This document shows positions 18,981 to 26,328 of a DNA stretch of 64,000 nucleotides, piece after piece. The notes under the pieces are model-generated. The model ran no database searches, was not told the DNA's origin, and was given only the letters and a program-made list of their open reading frames with translations. The stretch lies in assembly GCF_000953675.1 (NCBI RefSeq), contig NZ_LN679998.1, positions 2,187,268 to 2,251,267 of the forward strand. The letters are read 5' to 3'. The stretch is from Paraclostridium sordellii (lineage in GTDB: Bacteria > Bacillota > Clostridia > Peptostreptococcales > Peptostreptococcaceae). A program made the position numbers and the translations under genes. The number at the start of each line of letters is the position of its first letter. Positions within the stretch are counted from its first letter, which is position 1.

Positions 18981-19047
18981 GAGAACGTGATAAGTAGTTT
19001 ATACTCCATACCGCTATAGAGTGCTCTTAAGAGCCGTAAAGTTATAT

Positions 19048-19122
19048 TGGAAAGGATAACAAGTTTTGAACTTGTAACTAATACATCCAAAGTATCTGTT
19101 TTGCCACTTAAACTATATCCTC
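19048..19122 (-). tRNA. tRNA-Pro (anticodon UGG), prophage-encoded
   Basis: A full cloverleaf folds by hand: acceptor GAGGATA/TATCCTT (one G-U), D stem GTTT/AAAC with GG in the loop, anticodon stem GATAC/GTATT, loop TTTGGAT, four-base variable loop, T stem ACAAG/CTTGT with loop TTCAAAA, then T and an encoded CCA. That makes 75 nt. The anticodon is UGG. Position 37 is A, where bacterial tRNA-Pro normally has G37. A Gln(UUG) reading would need a mismatched stem, so Pro is preferred. It lies upstream of the late genes on the same strand. Confidence 0.75.
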
Positions 19123-19127
19123 ATGTT

Positions 19128-19152
19128 GCTAGGGTAAAGAGATTACCCTAGC
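19128..19152 (-). other. Hairpin at the tRNA 5' side
   Basis: Perfect stem GCTAGGGTAA / TTACCCTAGC with a 5-base loop, ending five bases before the tRNA 5' end in the minus-strand transcript. No T-run follows, so it looks more like a processing or stabilising structure than a terminator. Confidence 0.45.
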
Positions 19153-19281
19153 CATATATTTATATCAACAAGAGTATTAAGGAATAAGGAAACTAGCTAA
19201 TCCTAAGTTCTCTATATTAAAATTATCTCATATTTTTATTTGATATATCGGTAACAAATCGGCAATATCCAAATAAAATCT

Positions 19282-19965
19282 TTAATATTCACTATTGATT
19301 AGTTTTTGAATTCTATTAAATATAGGAGTTAATTTACCTTTTCCTCCATTATAATCTACATATGTACCAACAATTTCTTTATAACATCCTGTTCTATTTA
19401 TTCGAGTTAATATAGCATCAAGTTCTTCTTCATCTATATTTAAATCATTTTTTATTTCATTTGTAAATTCATTCCAAAACTTATTACATCTTTGTAATTC
19501 ATTTTCATTTGGTTCTAAAGGGTATTCATTTTCATATTTATACAATTTAGCTAATATATATAACTCTCTATATGATAGTTCATCTAATATATCTAAATAT
19601 TCTTCATATAAATCTACAGCAAAATCTCCTTTATTATTTATAGATGATTTAAATAACATTGCAAATATCTTTATTTTTTCTTTTCTATTAGTTTTAACTA
19701 CCACATTTCTAGTTATCATATACTTGTGTAAAAAATCATCAGATTTTATTATTTCTTCTGATAAATTTATATTGCCACTTTCTAACTCGTCAAAAAATGC
19801 TTTCATTCTCTTCTGTTGTAAATTATTTATTGAACTTAATAAAACTCCATCTGCTATTGATAGTGCAGGATTTAAAATTTTTATAGTTTCTGCAAGCCCC
19901 CTAATAACAAGATTGTTAGCATACAAATCTAAACTTTTATCTACCATGTTATTTATTTTGTCCAC
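19282..19965 (-). CDS. Helical protein of unknown function (Abi-alpha-like pattern)
   Basis: 227 residues, mostly helical. An N-terminal amphipathic part (IKILNPALSIADGVLLSSIN) is followed by QQKRMKAFFDELESGNINLS and a helical core (KIKIFAMLFKSSINNKGDF, DILDELSYRELYILAKLYKY). This plan resembles DUF4393/Abi-alpha-type proteins of mobile elements, but I cannot confirm it. It overlaps no other gene and is 15 bases downstream of the ArpU-like regulator. It is not a usual structural or late-control gene, so it may be cargo. Confidence 0.6.
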   Translation of the reverse strand: MDKINNMVDKSLDLYANNLVIRGLAETIKILNPALSIADGVLLSSINNLQQKRMKAFFDELESGNINLSEEIIKSDDFLHKYMITRNVVVKTNRKEKIKIFAMLFKSSINNKGDFAVDLYEEYLDILDELSYRELYILAKLYKYENEYPLEPNENELQRCNKFWNEFTNEIKNDLNIDEEELDAILTRINRTGCYKEIVGTYVDYNGGKGKLTPIFNRIQKLINSEY

Positions 19966-19980
19966 TTTGTTTATCCTCCT

Positions 19981-20487
19981 TTATATTTTTATTAGATCAA
20001 ATAATGTGTCCTCCTCTTCTTCAAATAATTTTATTCCAAATAATTTTATAGCTATACTTCTAATAGCTTGTTTCTTTTTATTCCTTAGTTGTCTCTCTTC
20101 ATAGCTCATTATATCAATAATTTCCATCCATGTTAATCCATCTATATATCTGTATTTAATTATATCTCTATATATCGGAGATAAATTATTTATAGCTTGA
20201 TCTATTTCTTTTTTTAGTTTTTTATTTCTATATAATTCTATTTTTAATTCAGTTTCTTCTTCAACTTTATCTAATGCCTTTCTTTCAGTCACTCTAGATA
20301 TATTGAAAGTATGGCTTACCTGTATGCTATTATAATTTATAGTTCCTACTGTTGTAGTATTTTCATCTAATTTTATATCCTTTAATTTTTTCTCCGTATT
20401 TTTTATAAATTCTTCTATATCTTTATATCCATATAAAATTTTTTCTGTAAATCTAAAACAATTATTTTGTAATTCTTTTTTGTCCAT
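19981..20487 (-). CDS. ArpU/sigma-like late transcription regulator
   Basis: 168 residues. The C-terminal part (IDQAINNLSPIYRDIIKYRYIDGLTWMEIIDIMSYEERQLRN) matches sigma-70 region 4-like helix-turn-helix proteins of the ArpU/RinA type, which turn on the late operons of Gram-positive phages. The N-terminal ~110 residues are a coiled coil. Its place between the early genes and the packaging/structural operon supports this role; the target promoter would lie within 18.34-19.28 kb. Confidence 0.75.
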   Translation of the reverse strand: MDKKELQNNCFRFTEKILYGYKDIEEFIKNTEKKLKDIKLDENTTTVGTINYNSIQVSHTFNISRVTERKALDKVEEETELKIELYRNKKLKKEIDQAINNLSPIYRDIIKYRYIDGLTWMEIIDIMSYEERQLRNKKKQAIRSIAIKLFGIKLFEEEEDTLFDLIKI

Positions 20488-20505
20488 AAAAATCCCCCTT
20501 ATTAT

Positions 20506-20713
20506 CTATGCTAAAGATTCTATTTTAACTTCTAACTTAGGTTTATCTTCAAAGTTCTGAGCAGCTACTAATACAACTATCTTAGTGTCATCATAATAAT
20601 TTTATATAGTTCTCATATATAATAATTTGTTCTGGTGTTTTTATCCTTCTATAACTTAATCTTGTTCTTCCTTTGCCTTGTGGTTTCCCATCTATTGTAA
20701 AATTAACTTCCAT
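20506..20713 (-). pseudogene. Remnant of a RusA-like Holliday junction resolvase
   Basis: An ATG at 20713 with a strong AGGAGG site opens a 40-residue frame starting MEVNFTIDGKPQGKGRTRLS, the RusA N-terminus. It stops at TGA. The next frame continues with DDTKIVVLVAAQNFEDKPKLEVKIESLA, the RusA C-terminus, ending at 20506. The central ~60 residues with the catalytic aspartates are missing and the two parts are in different frames. RusA proteins are about 120-140 residues, so this is an internal deletion. It lies just upstream of the late regulator, the usual place of rusA. Confidence 0.75.
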
Positions 20714-20957
20714 ATCAACCTCCTAAATCTTTTATATTTTTTTGAATAACTAATTTATAACTTTATATAATAGAATTATCTTCTGTGTATGATCATCGTG
20801 TACAAACGCATTTATCATTAAATGCTAGATTAATTTCTAGTCTTTTTTTCTATATAAAATGTAAAATTTACTTTTTCATTCAGTCAATTATTTCTCTTTA
20901 GGTTAACGAATATTTATTTTTTTAAGAGTCAAACTATTCTAGAAAGGTGGTTTTAAT

Positions 20958-21275
20958 GTGAAAAAGAAAATAATTGTACTTTTATTATCTTCATGCTTTT
21001 TATTAAGCCTATCTAGTAGTGTTTATGCAGTTAACCTATTTAAAGAAGGTGTCTATAAGGTTGCTGATTTAAACTTTTCTGAGGATAACAAATATATAGT
21101 TCAAAATGTTTCAAAAACTGAAGGAGCTTATCTTCAAGTATTTGACGAGAATCAAGTTTTAGTTCAGTCTATTAGATTTTCTCCTGATTCTGAAAAGTTT
21201 AATTTAGTTAAAATTAGTCCTGAGTATAGAATAGTAATACTTGGTGGCGGAAATATTTATATCTATCCATCTTAA
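20958..21275 (+). CDS. Small secreted protein, probable prophage moron
   Basis: 105 residues from GTG 20958, seven bases after AGAAAGGTGG (the nearby ATG at 20956 is out of frame and stops at once). A signal peptide is clear: KKK, a hydrophobic core, and a cleavage site after SVYA (~residue 24). The mature ~80 residues are beta-rich (GVYKVADLNFSEDNKYIVQN, PEYRIVILGGGNIYIYPS). It is on the strand opposite to the late and early operons and has its own promoter region (TATAAT near 20765) and terminator, the layout of a gene expressed in the lysogen. Function unknown; an envelope or host-interaction role is inferred. Confidence 0.7.
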   Translation: MKKKIIVLLLSSCFLLSLSSSVYAVNLFKEGVYKVADLNFSEDNKYIVQNVSKTEGAYLQVFDENQVLVQSIRFSPDSEKFNLVKISPEYRIVILGGGNIYIYPS

Positions 21276-21320
21276 TAGTTTTATTTATTGAAACTACCTA
21301 ATTAAATAATCTCCTAAATT

Positions 21321-21346
21321 AAAGGTGCTCCAATTGGGCATCTTTT
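21321..21346 (+). terminator. Terminator of the secreted-protein gene
   Basis: AAAGGTGCTC-caat-TGGGCATCTTTTCT: a stem with G-U pairs followed by T residues, about 45 bases after the stop codon. Confidence 0.6.
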
Positions 21347-21434
21347 CTCTTAATTTAATATCTCCACCTCATAAACTTTAGATTTTATTTTTCTTCTTCA
21401 ACTGAATTAGATTTAATCCTATTAAAATTTATAA

Positions 21435-21656
21435 CTATTCCTCCTTATTACCACCTTTAATTCCCCAAGCACTCATTATTTTATCTGCACTTTCTGGAAA
21501 CTTTATTTTTCCATTGATTTCTAATCCACATATGCACTGTGCTAAAGCCATATAGTTAGGATATGTTTTATAATCACTTGGTTTAAAGAATGTTTCTTTT
21601 ACACTTTGTATACTAGCTTCTTTTTTAACTTTATTTAAATCTTCAGCTTTACTCAT
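21435..21656 (-). CDS. Small phage protein of unknown function
   Basis: 73 residues from ATG 21656, which overlaps the previous gene's stop (ATGAGTAA), a common coupling. A longer start exists nine codons earlier without a convincing ribosome binding site. The protein contains YPNYMALAQCICGLEINGK and AWGIKGGNKEE. No motif is recognised. Its place after the NUMOD-like gene suggests an early gene. Confidence 0.55.
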   Translation of the reverse strand: MSKAEDLNKVKKEASIQSVKETFFKPSDYKTYPNYMALAQCICGLEINGKIKFPESADKIMSAWGIKGGNKEE

Positions 21657-22194
21657 TCTTTTCACTTCCAACCTTGTATTCAATTTTATATCTTTTTCTA
21701 AATAATCTTTTATCAGCTATAGCTTTATTTATATTGATCCTGCTAACATTTAAATAATCACAAGCCTTATTAACACTTTCAAACTCTATGATTTCATCTT
21801 TTAACATATCTGTAATTATTACAGGCTTCCTTTCAACTGATCTTATAGTTTCTAAAGCTTGTATTCTATATCTCTTTCTAAATAATCTATTATGCTTTAT
21901 ATAAGTTGTTATATCCGCTCTTCTCATGTTTAAAAATTTACAACAATCATCTATCTTGTCAAATTCAATTTCTTTGTTTTCAACTTCATCAATAACTTTT
22001 ACTTTGTAATTATGATTTTGTCTACGTTTGACTTTCTTATAATTTCCACCTTCAGTGTCTCTATAGTCATCAAGTGTTATATACTTAATAGCTTGCCCTA
22101 TAGTTAGTCTTGAATCTAATATACAAGCTAATAAAGCCATATAGTTTTCTGTAAAATCAAAATCATATGTATTAGAATATCTCACCCTACTCAC
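21649..22194 (-). CDS. Tandem NUMOD1-like DNA-binding protein
   Basis: 181 residues. Two homologous modules, at about 68-110 and 127-170, share the pattern EIEF-x2-I/V-x2-C/A-C-K/D-F/Y-LN-hydrophobic, then FRKRYRI / FRKRYKI. This resembles NUMOD1 helix-turn-helix units that help homing nucleases and phage regulators bind DNA. No nuclease domain is present. It follows the replication protein gene by two bases. The role is unknown; DNA binding is inferred from the module pattern. Confidence 0.6.
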   Translation of the reverse strand: MSRVRYSNTYDFDFTENYMALLACILDSRLTIGQAIKYITLDDYRDTEGGNYKKVKRRQNHNYKVKVIDEVENKEIEFDKIDDCCKFLNMRRADITTYIKHNRLFRKRYRIQALETIRSVERKPVIITDMLKDEIIEFESVNKACDYLNVSRININKAIADKRLFRKRYKIEYKVGSEKNE

Positions 22195-22196
22195 TC

Positions 22197-23009
22197 CTAT
22201 TTAAACTTTCCTTTTTGACTTTCTAGTAACATCTTTTCTAGTTCATCACCATCATACTTACTAAAAGATTGATTTATATTATGATATCTAGTTTTTAAAC
22301 CATGTATATTTTTATTATTTTTGCTAATACTGTTTTTAGACGGACATGTCTTATCATATTTAAGTTTGTGGCCTTCTAATTTCTCTAAAGTGGTTATGTC
22401 ATCAGCTAACCACTTTTTTATTATTCCTTTTATATAACGTAATTCTTTTACATTTGCTTCAATGGAAATTTCCATAGCTTTTATGACTAAATCATATTGA
22501 ATCTTATCACCTATTTTTAAAAAGAAATCTTCTTCTATTTTGGTTAATACATATCTGTTTACTATTTCTCTTTTGTAATAATTTAAAACTTCTTCTAGTC
22601 CTTCCTTAATACAACTACTTTTATTAAATGTATTATTAATATATGTATTATTATCTTTCGTATTTTCCGAATACCCCTCTTCGGTTTTTCGAGTACCCCC
22701 TTCGGAATCTCGAATACCCCTATTCGATTTATCGAATACCTTTATAATTCTTTTTTCTATTGTTTTTGTATCTTTTTTATAAATATAAGTTATTTTTATA
22801 AACCCTTTTTTCTCCAATGTTTTTATAATTTCTGAACATCTAGATTTAGATAGTTTAAAGAAACTAGAAAAATGTTCATTACTAGCAAAACAACCTTTAT
22901 CATTATCTAAACTATCTATTTCAACTAAAAATACTTTTTCCATCAAGGTAAGATTATCGTTTAACCAAATTTCTTTTGGTATCCAAATACCTTTAAATGC
23001 TCTTTCCAA
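22197..23009 (-). CDS. Phage replication initiation protein (O/DnaD-like)
   Basis: 270 residues. An N-terminal winged helix-turn-helix (KEIWLNDNLTLMEKVFLVEI, then ASNEHFSSFFKLSKSRCSEI and KTLEKKGFIKITY) is followed by a short hydrophilic linker (~95-125) and a C-terminal helical domain (YVLTKIEEDFFLKIGDK..., AMEISIEANVKELRYIKGII KKWL) of DnaD/DnaB_2 type. This is the plan of phage origin-binding proteins that load the host helicase. The linker is encoded by iteron-like repeats, as in lambda gene O. It lies just after recT. Confidence 0.75.
   Translation of the reverse strand: MERAFKGIWIPKEIWLNDNLTLMEKVFLVEIDSLDNDKGCFASNEHFSSFFKLSKSRCSEIIKTLEKKGFIKITYIYKKDTKTIEKRIIKVFDKSNRGIRDSEGGTRKTEEGYSENTKDNNTYINNTFNKSSCIKEGLEEVLNYYKREIVNRYVLTKIEEDFFLKIGDKIQYDLVIKAMEISIEANVKELRYIKGIIKKWLADDITTLEKLEGHKLKYDKTCPSKNSISKNNKNIHGLKTRYHNINQSFSKYDGDELEKMLLESQKGKFK
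22668..22740. repeat. Iteron-like repeats in the replication gene (candidate origin)
   Basis: Four copies of CGAATACCCC-type units (the second CGAGTACCCC, the last CGAATACC) start at 22668, 22690, 22711 and 22733, a spacing of 21-22 bp, two DNA turns. They lie in the part of the gene that encodes the inter-domain linker and are more GC-rich than the surroundings. A phage origin in this place is known for lambda. Confidence 0.55.
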
Positions 23010-23035
23010 TTTCTCACCTTCTTTACTTAAATGCT

Positions 23036-23067
23036 AGAGGTAAGAGTAGATGCTAACCCCTACCTCT
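23036..23067 (-). terminator. Hairpin between recT and the replication gene
   Basis: AGAGGTA ... TACCTCT with an inner GTAG/CTAC pairing in the 66-base gap after recT. It could be an attenuator; on the minus strand no long T-run follows. Confidence 0.35.
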
Positions 23068-23075
23068 TTTATGAA

Positions 23076-23894
23076 TTAATTAACTTCTATAGCTGCCTGT
23101 CCATCTTCCTCTTCTTTTATCTCAAAGTTAGCTTCTATAGATTCCGTTTCATCAAATACTAAACTCATATCTTCATCTATTTTTGATTTAACTGTTTCAT
23201 CTGAACTAACCGCTCTTTGCATTTCTATACTTAATGGAGCATATTTTAAAAGTTGTTTTATAACTGTTTTCTTTGCCATTGTATCAAAATCAGTTTGCCA
23301 AGGTCCATTATTAAATGTTTTACTCTTGCTCTTAGCATGGGCTATTATTTCATCCTTTGTCATAAATATAAAGCTATATCCATCCGTATCTAGGTGATAA
23401 ACTGAATAATATCCTATAACTTCCCCTCTATCACCTATTAGTGCTGGTTCATGAATTAAATCTTGGTGTAATCCATACTTAACCTCAAACTTATCATTTT
23501 CCCTTACTTCATGGGCATATAAGGTTTTTATCTTTCCACTTCTTAAAGCTAGATCTAGTAATCCCTTATATCCGACTTGAAATTGAACTTTATTCCCATA
23601 TGGTATTAAATAGGCTTGTCCTAGTGGTGTATTCGGCTCTAATCCTAATTGTGCCGAATCCATCATTGCAGCTATGAAACTCATAGGGTCACAATTTAAA
23701 AACTTTTGATTACTACTAAATGCTGTCAATGCAACCCTTTGAAATCTTTCACTTGACATGTGTTCTGGTAATGCTTTTTTTATTTGCCCTGCCATTTGTG
23801 TCATTAATTGTTCCATAGCTTTGTTTGGACTAGGTTTCTTTACTGTAGTTGTTCCTGTTGCTTTATTTGCTAATTTATTTTTTAATTCTGACAT
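23076..23894 (-). CDS. recT: RecT single-strand annealing protein
   Basis: 272 residues with the RecT family core: FQRVALTAFSSNQKFLNCDP, LGLEPNTPLGQAYLIPYG, VQFQVGYKGLLDLALRSG and WQTDFDTMAKKTVIKQLLKY. It binds single-stranded DNA and anneals complementary strands with its partner exonuclease. Its start overlaps the stop of the YqaJ nuclease gene, forming the usual two-gene phage recombinase. The C-terminal ~40 residues are acidic. Confidence 0.95.
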   Translation of the reverse strand: MSELKNKLANKATGTTTVKKPSPNKAMEQLMTQMAGQIKKALPEHMSSERFQRVALTAFSSNQKFLNCDPMSFIAAMMDSAQLGLEPNTPLGQAYLIPYGNKVQFQVGYKGLLDLALRSGKIKTLYAHEVRENDKFEVKYGLHQDLIHEPALIGDRGEVIGYYSVYHLDTDGYSFIFMTKDEIIAHAKSKSKTFNNGPWQTDFDTMAKKTVIKQLLKYAPLSIEMQRAVSSDETVKSKIDEDMSLVFDETESIEANFEIKEEEDGQAAIEVN

Positions 23895-24883
23895 TATTTA
23901 TTTCCCCCTATTCTAAAAGTTCTTGAAGTACTTGTTTTTGTATACTGTACTGCTATATCTGGCATTTCAGCTTTTAACTTTTTACTATCTATAGTATTTC
24001 TACTTGAAGTTTTCCAAGTTATTTTTCTATCCCCTATTTTGGCAACTTCAAAATCTTCCATATGAATTTGTATTTCCTGTTCTATCAGTTTCTTTTCAGT
24101 TTCTAAGGCTTTTATATCTGTGACTATTTCGTCATATCTTAAAAGTTTTTGAGGCCCATCTTTTAATAAATGAAGTTCTATTTCTTGCCCATTTGATTTT
24201 TTATACTTCTCTTTTAAATATTCTGAATACGCATCTGATCCATCTGGCAATGGAACTATATCTTTTAATATGTTCTCTTCCCAAAACTCTTTTTCTATTT
24301 GCATAAGATAATCTATTGTTTCTTGATCTCTTTCTATCTTGTACCATATAAAGTCACTATTGCCTATTAAAGCTGCTATATAGCAATGTGTTGCTCCTGT
24401 TATGGCCATATAATGTAAGCACTGTATTTCATAATGTGGTGGTACTCCATCTTGCCACTCTTTAAGTGCAAATGAATTAGTTGTCTTACATTCCAAGAAT
24501 GCTTTTTCTCCTACTATAGCTCTATCTATATTTGCTAATGCAAACGGATATTTTCCATTTTTAAGTATTCCATTTACATTTCTTACTTTTAATCCAGTTT
24601 CTTCTGTAAATAATTCAGCAACTAATCCTTCTAATCTATTGCCTAACTCCATTCGTAATGATTTAATCTCTTGTGGATTCTCTTCTTTCTTTTCCATATA
24701 TAGTTGAATTGAACTTTTCCAAGGGTTTAACCCTGCTATTGCAGATGAATCACTTCCACCTATTCCAGCTTGTCTACTTTTTAGCCATTCTTCTTGTGTC
24801 ATATTTTTTGTATCTGCTATAACCTTTGCATCTAAATATTTTCTGAACTTTTCATCTTGATATAGTATTGCAACTTCGTTCAT
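23894..24883 (-). CDS. YqaJ-type phage exonuclease
   Basis: 329 residues, lambda-exonuclease/YqaJ fold. Motifs: QAGIGGSDSSAIAGLNPWKS near residue 40, ELGNRLEGLVAELF near 80, NIDRAIVGEKAFLECKTTNS (catalytic Asp and E-x-K near 115-135) and HYEIQCLHYMAITG near 150. It makes single-stranded tails on which RecT acts. A helical C-terminal part follows. The two genes overlap by one base. Confidence 0.92.
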   Translation of the reverse strand: MNEVAILYQDEKFRKYLDAKVIADTKNMTQEEWLKSRQAGIGGSDSSAIAGLNPWKSSIQLYMEKKEENPQEIKSLRMELGNRLEGLVAELFTEETGLKVRNVNGILKNGKYPFALANIDRAIVGEKAFLECKTTNSFALKEWQDGVPPHYEIQCLHYMAITGATHCYIAALIGNSDFIWYKIERDQETIDYLMQIEKEFWEENILKDIVPLPDGSDAYSEYLKEKYKKSNGQEIELHLLKDGPQKLLRYDEIVTDIKALETEKKLIEQEIQIHMEDFEVAKIGDRKITWKTSSRNTIDSKKLKAEMPDIAVQYTKTSTSRTFRIGGNK

Positions 24884-24919
24884 AATATGTTATCCTCCTA
24901 TTAGTTTTTGTTTGGATTT

Positions 24920-24956
24920 AAGAACTCATTTTAAGTTTGGTCGCTTATGAGTTCTT
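24920..24956 (+). other. Hairpin upstream of the recombinase genes
   Basis: AAGAACTCAT / ATGAGTTCTT, 10-bp stem with a 17-base loop. A T-run follows only on the plus strand, so on the minus strand it is a leader structure for the YqaJ-RecT genes rather than a terminator. Confidence 0.4.
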
Positions 24957-24963
24957 ACTTTTT

Positions 24964-25227
24964 TTATACAACTTGTTTATTCTCTATATCTCTTTTTTCA
25001 AGCAGTTCACTTGACCACGATACTTTTCTTTTAAGTATCTCTATCTCTGAATTCTTATACTTTAGTAATTCATCTAATGATTTAATTACACTATTATTTT
25101 CTTTAATTGTATTTTCCAATTTAAATTTCTTATCTTCTAACCTTTTTACATCAACTAAAAGACCTTCTTGATCTCTGTTATATCTTTTTCTCGATACTGG
25201 TATTAAGTTCTTTAAAAATTCAAACAT
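24964..25227 (-). CDS. Small coiled-coil protein
   Basis: 87 residues. A hydrophobic/basic N-terminus (MFEFLKNLIPVSRKRYNRD) is followed by one long coiled coil (~18-80). No family recognised. It begins two bases after the 37-residue membrane peptide gene. Possibly an early phage accessory protein. Confidence 0.55.
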   Translation of the reverse strand: MFEFLKNLIPVSRKRYNRDQEGLLVDVKRLEDKKFKLENTIKENNSVIKSLDELLKYKNSEIEILKRKVSWSSELLEKRDIENKQVV

Positions 25228-25229
25228 AC

Positions 25230-25343
25230 TTATTTCCTCCTAAATATGTATTTTCTTGTTTTATATGTAGCTAGCAGTATTACTATATAAATTAGGCTAT
25301 ATAATACTGCCATACTCCATATTAATTTAAAAAGTTTTAGCAT
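25230..25343 (-). CDS. 37-residue membrane peptide
   Basis: An ATG at 25343 overlaps the previous gene's stop (TAATG). The peptide MLKLFKLIWSMAVLYSLIYI... has one transmembrane helix (~8-28) and a basic tail (TRKYIFRRK). Its last codons encode the AGGAGG site for the next gene. The tight overlaps on both sides support expression. Function unknown. Confidence 0.5.
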   Translation of the reverse strand: MLKLFKLIWSMAVLYSLIYIVILLATYKTRKYIFRRK

Positions 25344-25549
25344 TATATCTCAACCAATTCTTCTACATCTACATTTAATACTTTAGCCAATCTATAAACT
25401 GTGTTTATATGAGCTTTACGTGTTTTACTATTTATAATTCTATTTATTGTGTTATTTCCAAATCCAGCTTCATCAGATATAACATCTGTAGTTTTATCTG
25501 CTTCTGCAATAGCTTTAATCAAAGCAATTTTATTTACTTTTACATTCAT
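25343..25549 (-). CDS. XRE-family helix-turn-helix regulator
   Basis: 68 residues from ATG 25549, which follows AGGAGGAGTAATA; a longer start 20 codons upstream overlaps the excisionase-like gene and lacks such a site. The domain is an XRE helix-turn-helix (KIALIKAIAEADKTTDVISD, FGNNTINRIINSKTRKAHIN, LAKVLNVDVEELVEI). It fills the protein. Likely an early phage regulator. Confidence 0.75.
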   Translation of the reverse strand: MNVKVNKIALIKAIAEADKTTDVISDEAGFGNNTINRIINSKTRKAHINTVYRLAKVLNVDVEELVEI

Positions 25550-25581
25550 TATTACTCCTCCTATTCTTGTCCTATTTTTAT

Positions 25582-25770
25582 TTAAAATCCATCCCAATGA
25601 TCTAACCAATCTAAAAATGGTTGTGATGGAATTTTATATAATCTCCCTATTTTTATAACTTTGAACATATTGCCTGTTACCTCAGCTTGTTTTATTAGGT
25701 TATATGCTGTTTTATCACAAACTCCTAATATTTCTTTGATATCTTTTACTGTAAATACTTTTTTTGTCAT
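25582..25770 (-). CDS. Excisionase-like helix-turn-helix protein
   Basis: 62 residues, MerR/excisionase-type winged helix: FTVKDIKEILGVCDKTAYNL, then KVIKIGRLYKIPSQPFLDWL. Proteins of this type bind arms of the attachment site or control early promoters. The gene is the first of the leftward early block after the divergent Cas2-like gene. It is far from the integrase, so an excisionase role is possible but not shown. Confidence 0.7.
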   Translation of the reverse strand: MTKKVFTVKDIKEILGVCDKTAYNLIKQAEVTGNMFKVIKIGRLYKIPSQPFLDWLDHWDGF

Positions 25771-25825
25771 ATTATCTCCTTCCTAAAAAATGTATTTTTT
25801 TGTAGATTTTTGACCATTCCCCTGC

Positions 25826-25852
25826 TATAATATCATTGGAATACGTTCCCAA
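25826..25852 (+). promoter_or_regulatory. Extended -10 promoter and palindrome for the Cas2-like gene
   Basis: TGCTATAAT (-10 at 25826-25831) is followed by the imperfect palindrome TTGGAA-tacg-TTCCCAA (25836-25852), a possible operator, then GAAAGGGGGTG as ribosome binding site. Confidence 0.45.
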
Positions 25853-25876
25853 ATTTATTAGAAAGGGGGTGTTATC

Positions 25877-26155
25877 ATGGCTGCTTATATGATTACTTAT
25901 GATTTAAATAGTGAAGGTCAAAACTATGAAAAAGTCATTAAAGCTATAAAAGATTCTTCTATCTATTGGTGCACCTTTTGGAAATCTTCTTATCTAATAA
26001 AATCCAATTTAACTCCAGGTGAAATCCAAGGTAATATATCACCTTATTTAGATGGCAATGATACTTTATTAGTTATTGAAGCTAATAATAATTATCAAGG
26101 CTGGCTATCTAAAGAAGATTGGGAATTTATTAGAGAAAAAATTTTCGACCAATAA
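25877..26155 (+). CDS. Stand-alone Cas2/VapD-fold-like protein
   Basis: 92 residues. The N-terminus MAAYMITYDLNSEGQNYEKV and the pattern of a first strand ending in YDL, a helix, a strand (YWCTFWKSSYLIKS), GEIQGNISPYLDGNDTLLVI and a C-terminal helix look like the small ferredoxin-fold proteins (often labelled SinR-like) related to Cas2 and VapD. No other cas gene or repeat array is nearby. It is on the plus strand between two leftward blocks and abuts a 53-residue gene tail to tail. Nuclease or toxin activity is not implied by the sequence alone. Confidence 0.6.
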   Translation: MAAYMITYDLNSEGQNYEKVIKAIKDSSIYWCTFWKSSYLIKSNLTPGEIQGNISPYLDGNDTLLVIEANNNYQGWLSKEDWEFIREKIFDQ

Positions 26156-26317
26156 TTAATAAGGGCATTTTATACTTTGATCTTTTTTAAACTGCGTTCC
26201 ATTGATGCTATCTTCATGGATAAACTCATACTGCTCTTGAACTTGCTCTTCTTGAGCAGTTTTTTCTTTAAACTCTAAATACTCTTCCACACTGTTAAAT
26301 TCTATTGTTATTTTCAT
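26156..26317 (-). CDS. 53-residue acidic hypothetical protein
   Basis: ATG 26317 lies six bases after AGGAGG. The protein (MKITIEFNSVEEYLEFKEKT..., QEEQVQEQYEF) is short, acidic and helical. It lies 11 bases after the antirepressor gene and ends exactly where the convergent Cas2-like gene ends, so the two stop codons are adjacent. Function unknown. Confidence 0.6.
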   Translation of the reverse strand: MKITIEFNSVEEYLEFKEKTAQEEQVQEQYEFIHEDSINGTQFKKDQSIKCPY

Positions 26318-26328
26318 ACGATTACCTC

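Noticed and set aside
19048..19122. tRNA-Gln(UUG) reading of the tRNA
   Set aside because: Shifting the loop by one base puts a G-A mismatch and a wobble in the anticodon stem, while the Pro reading pairs fully.
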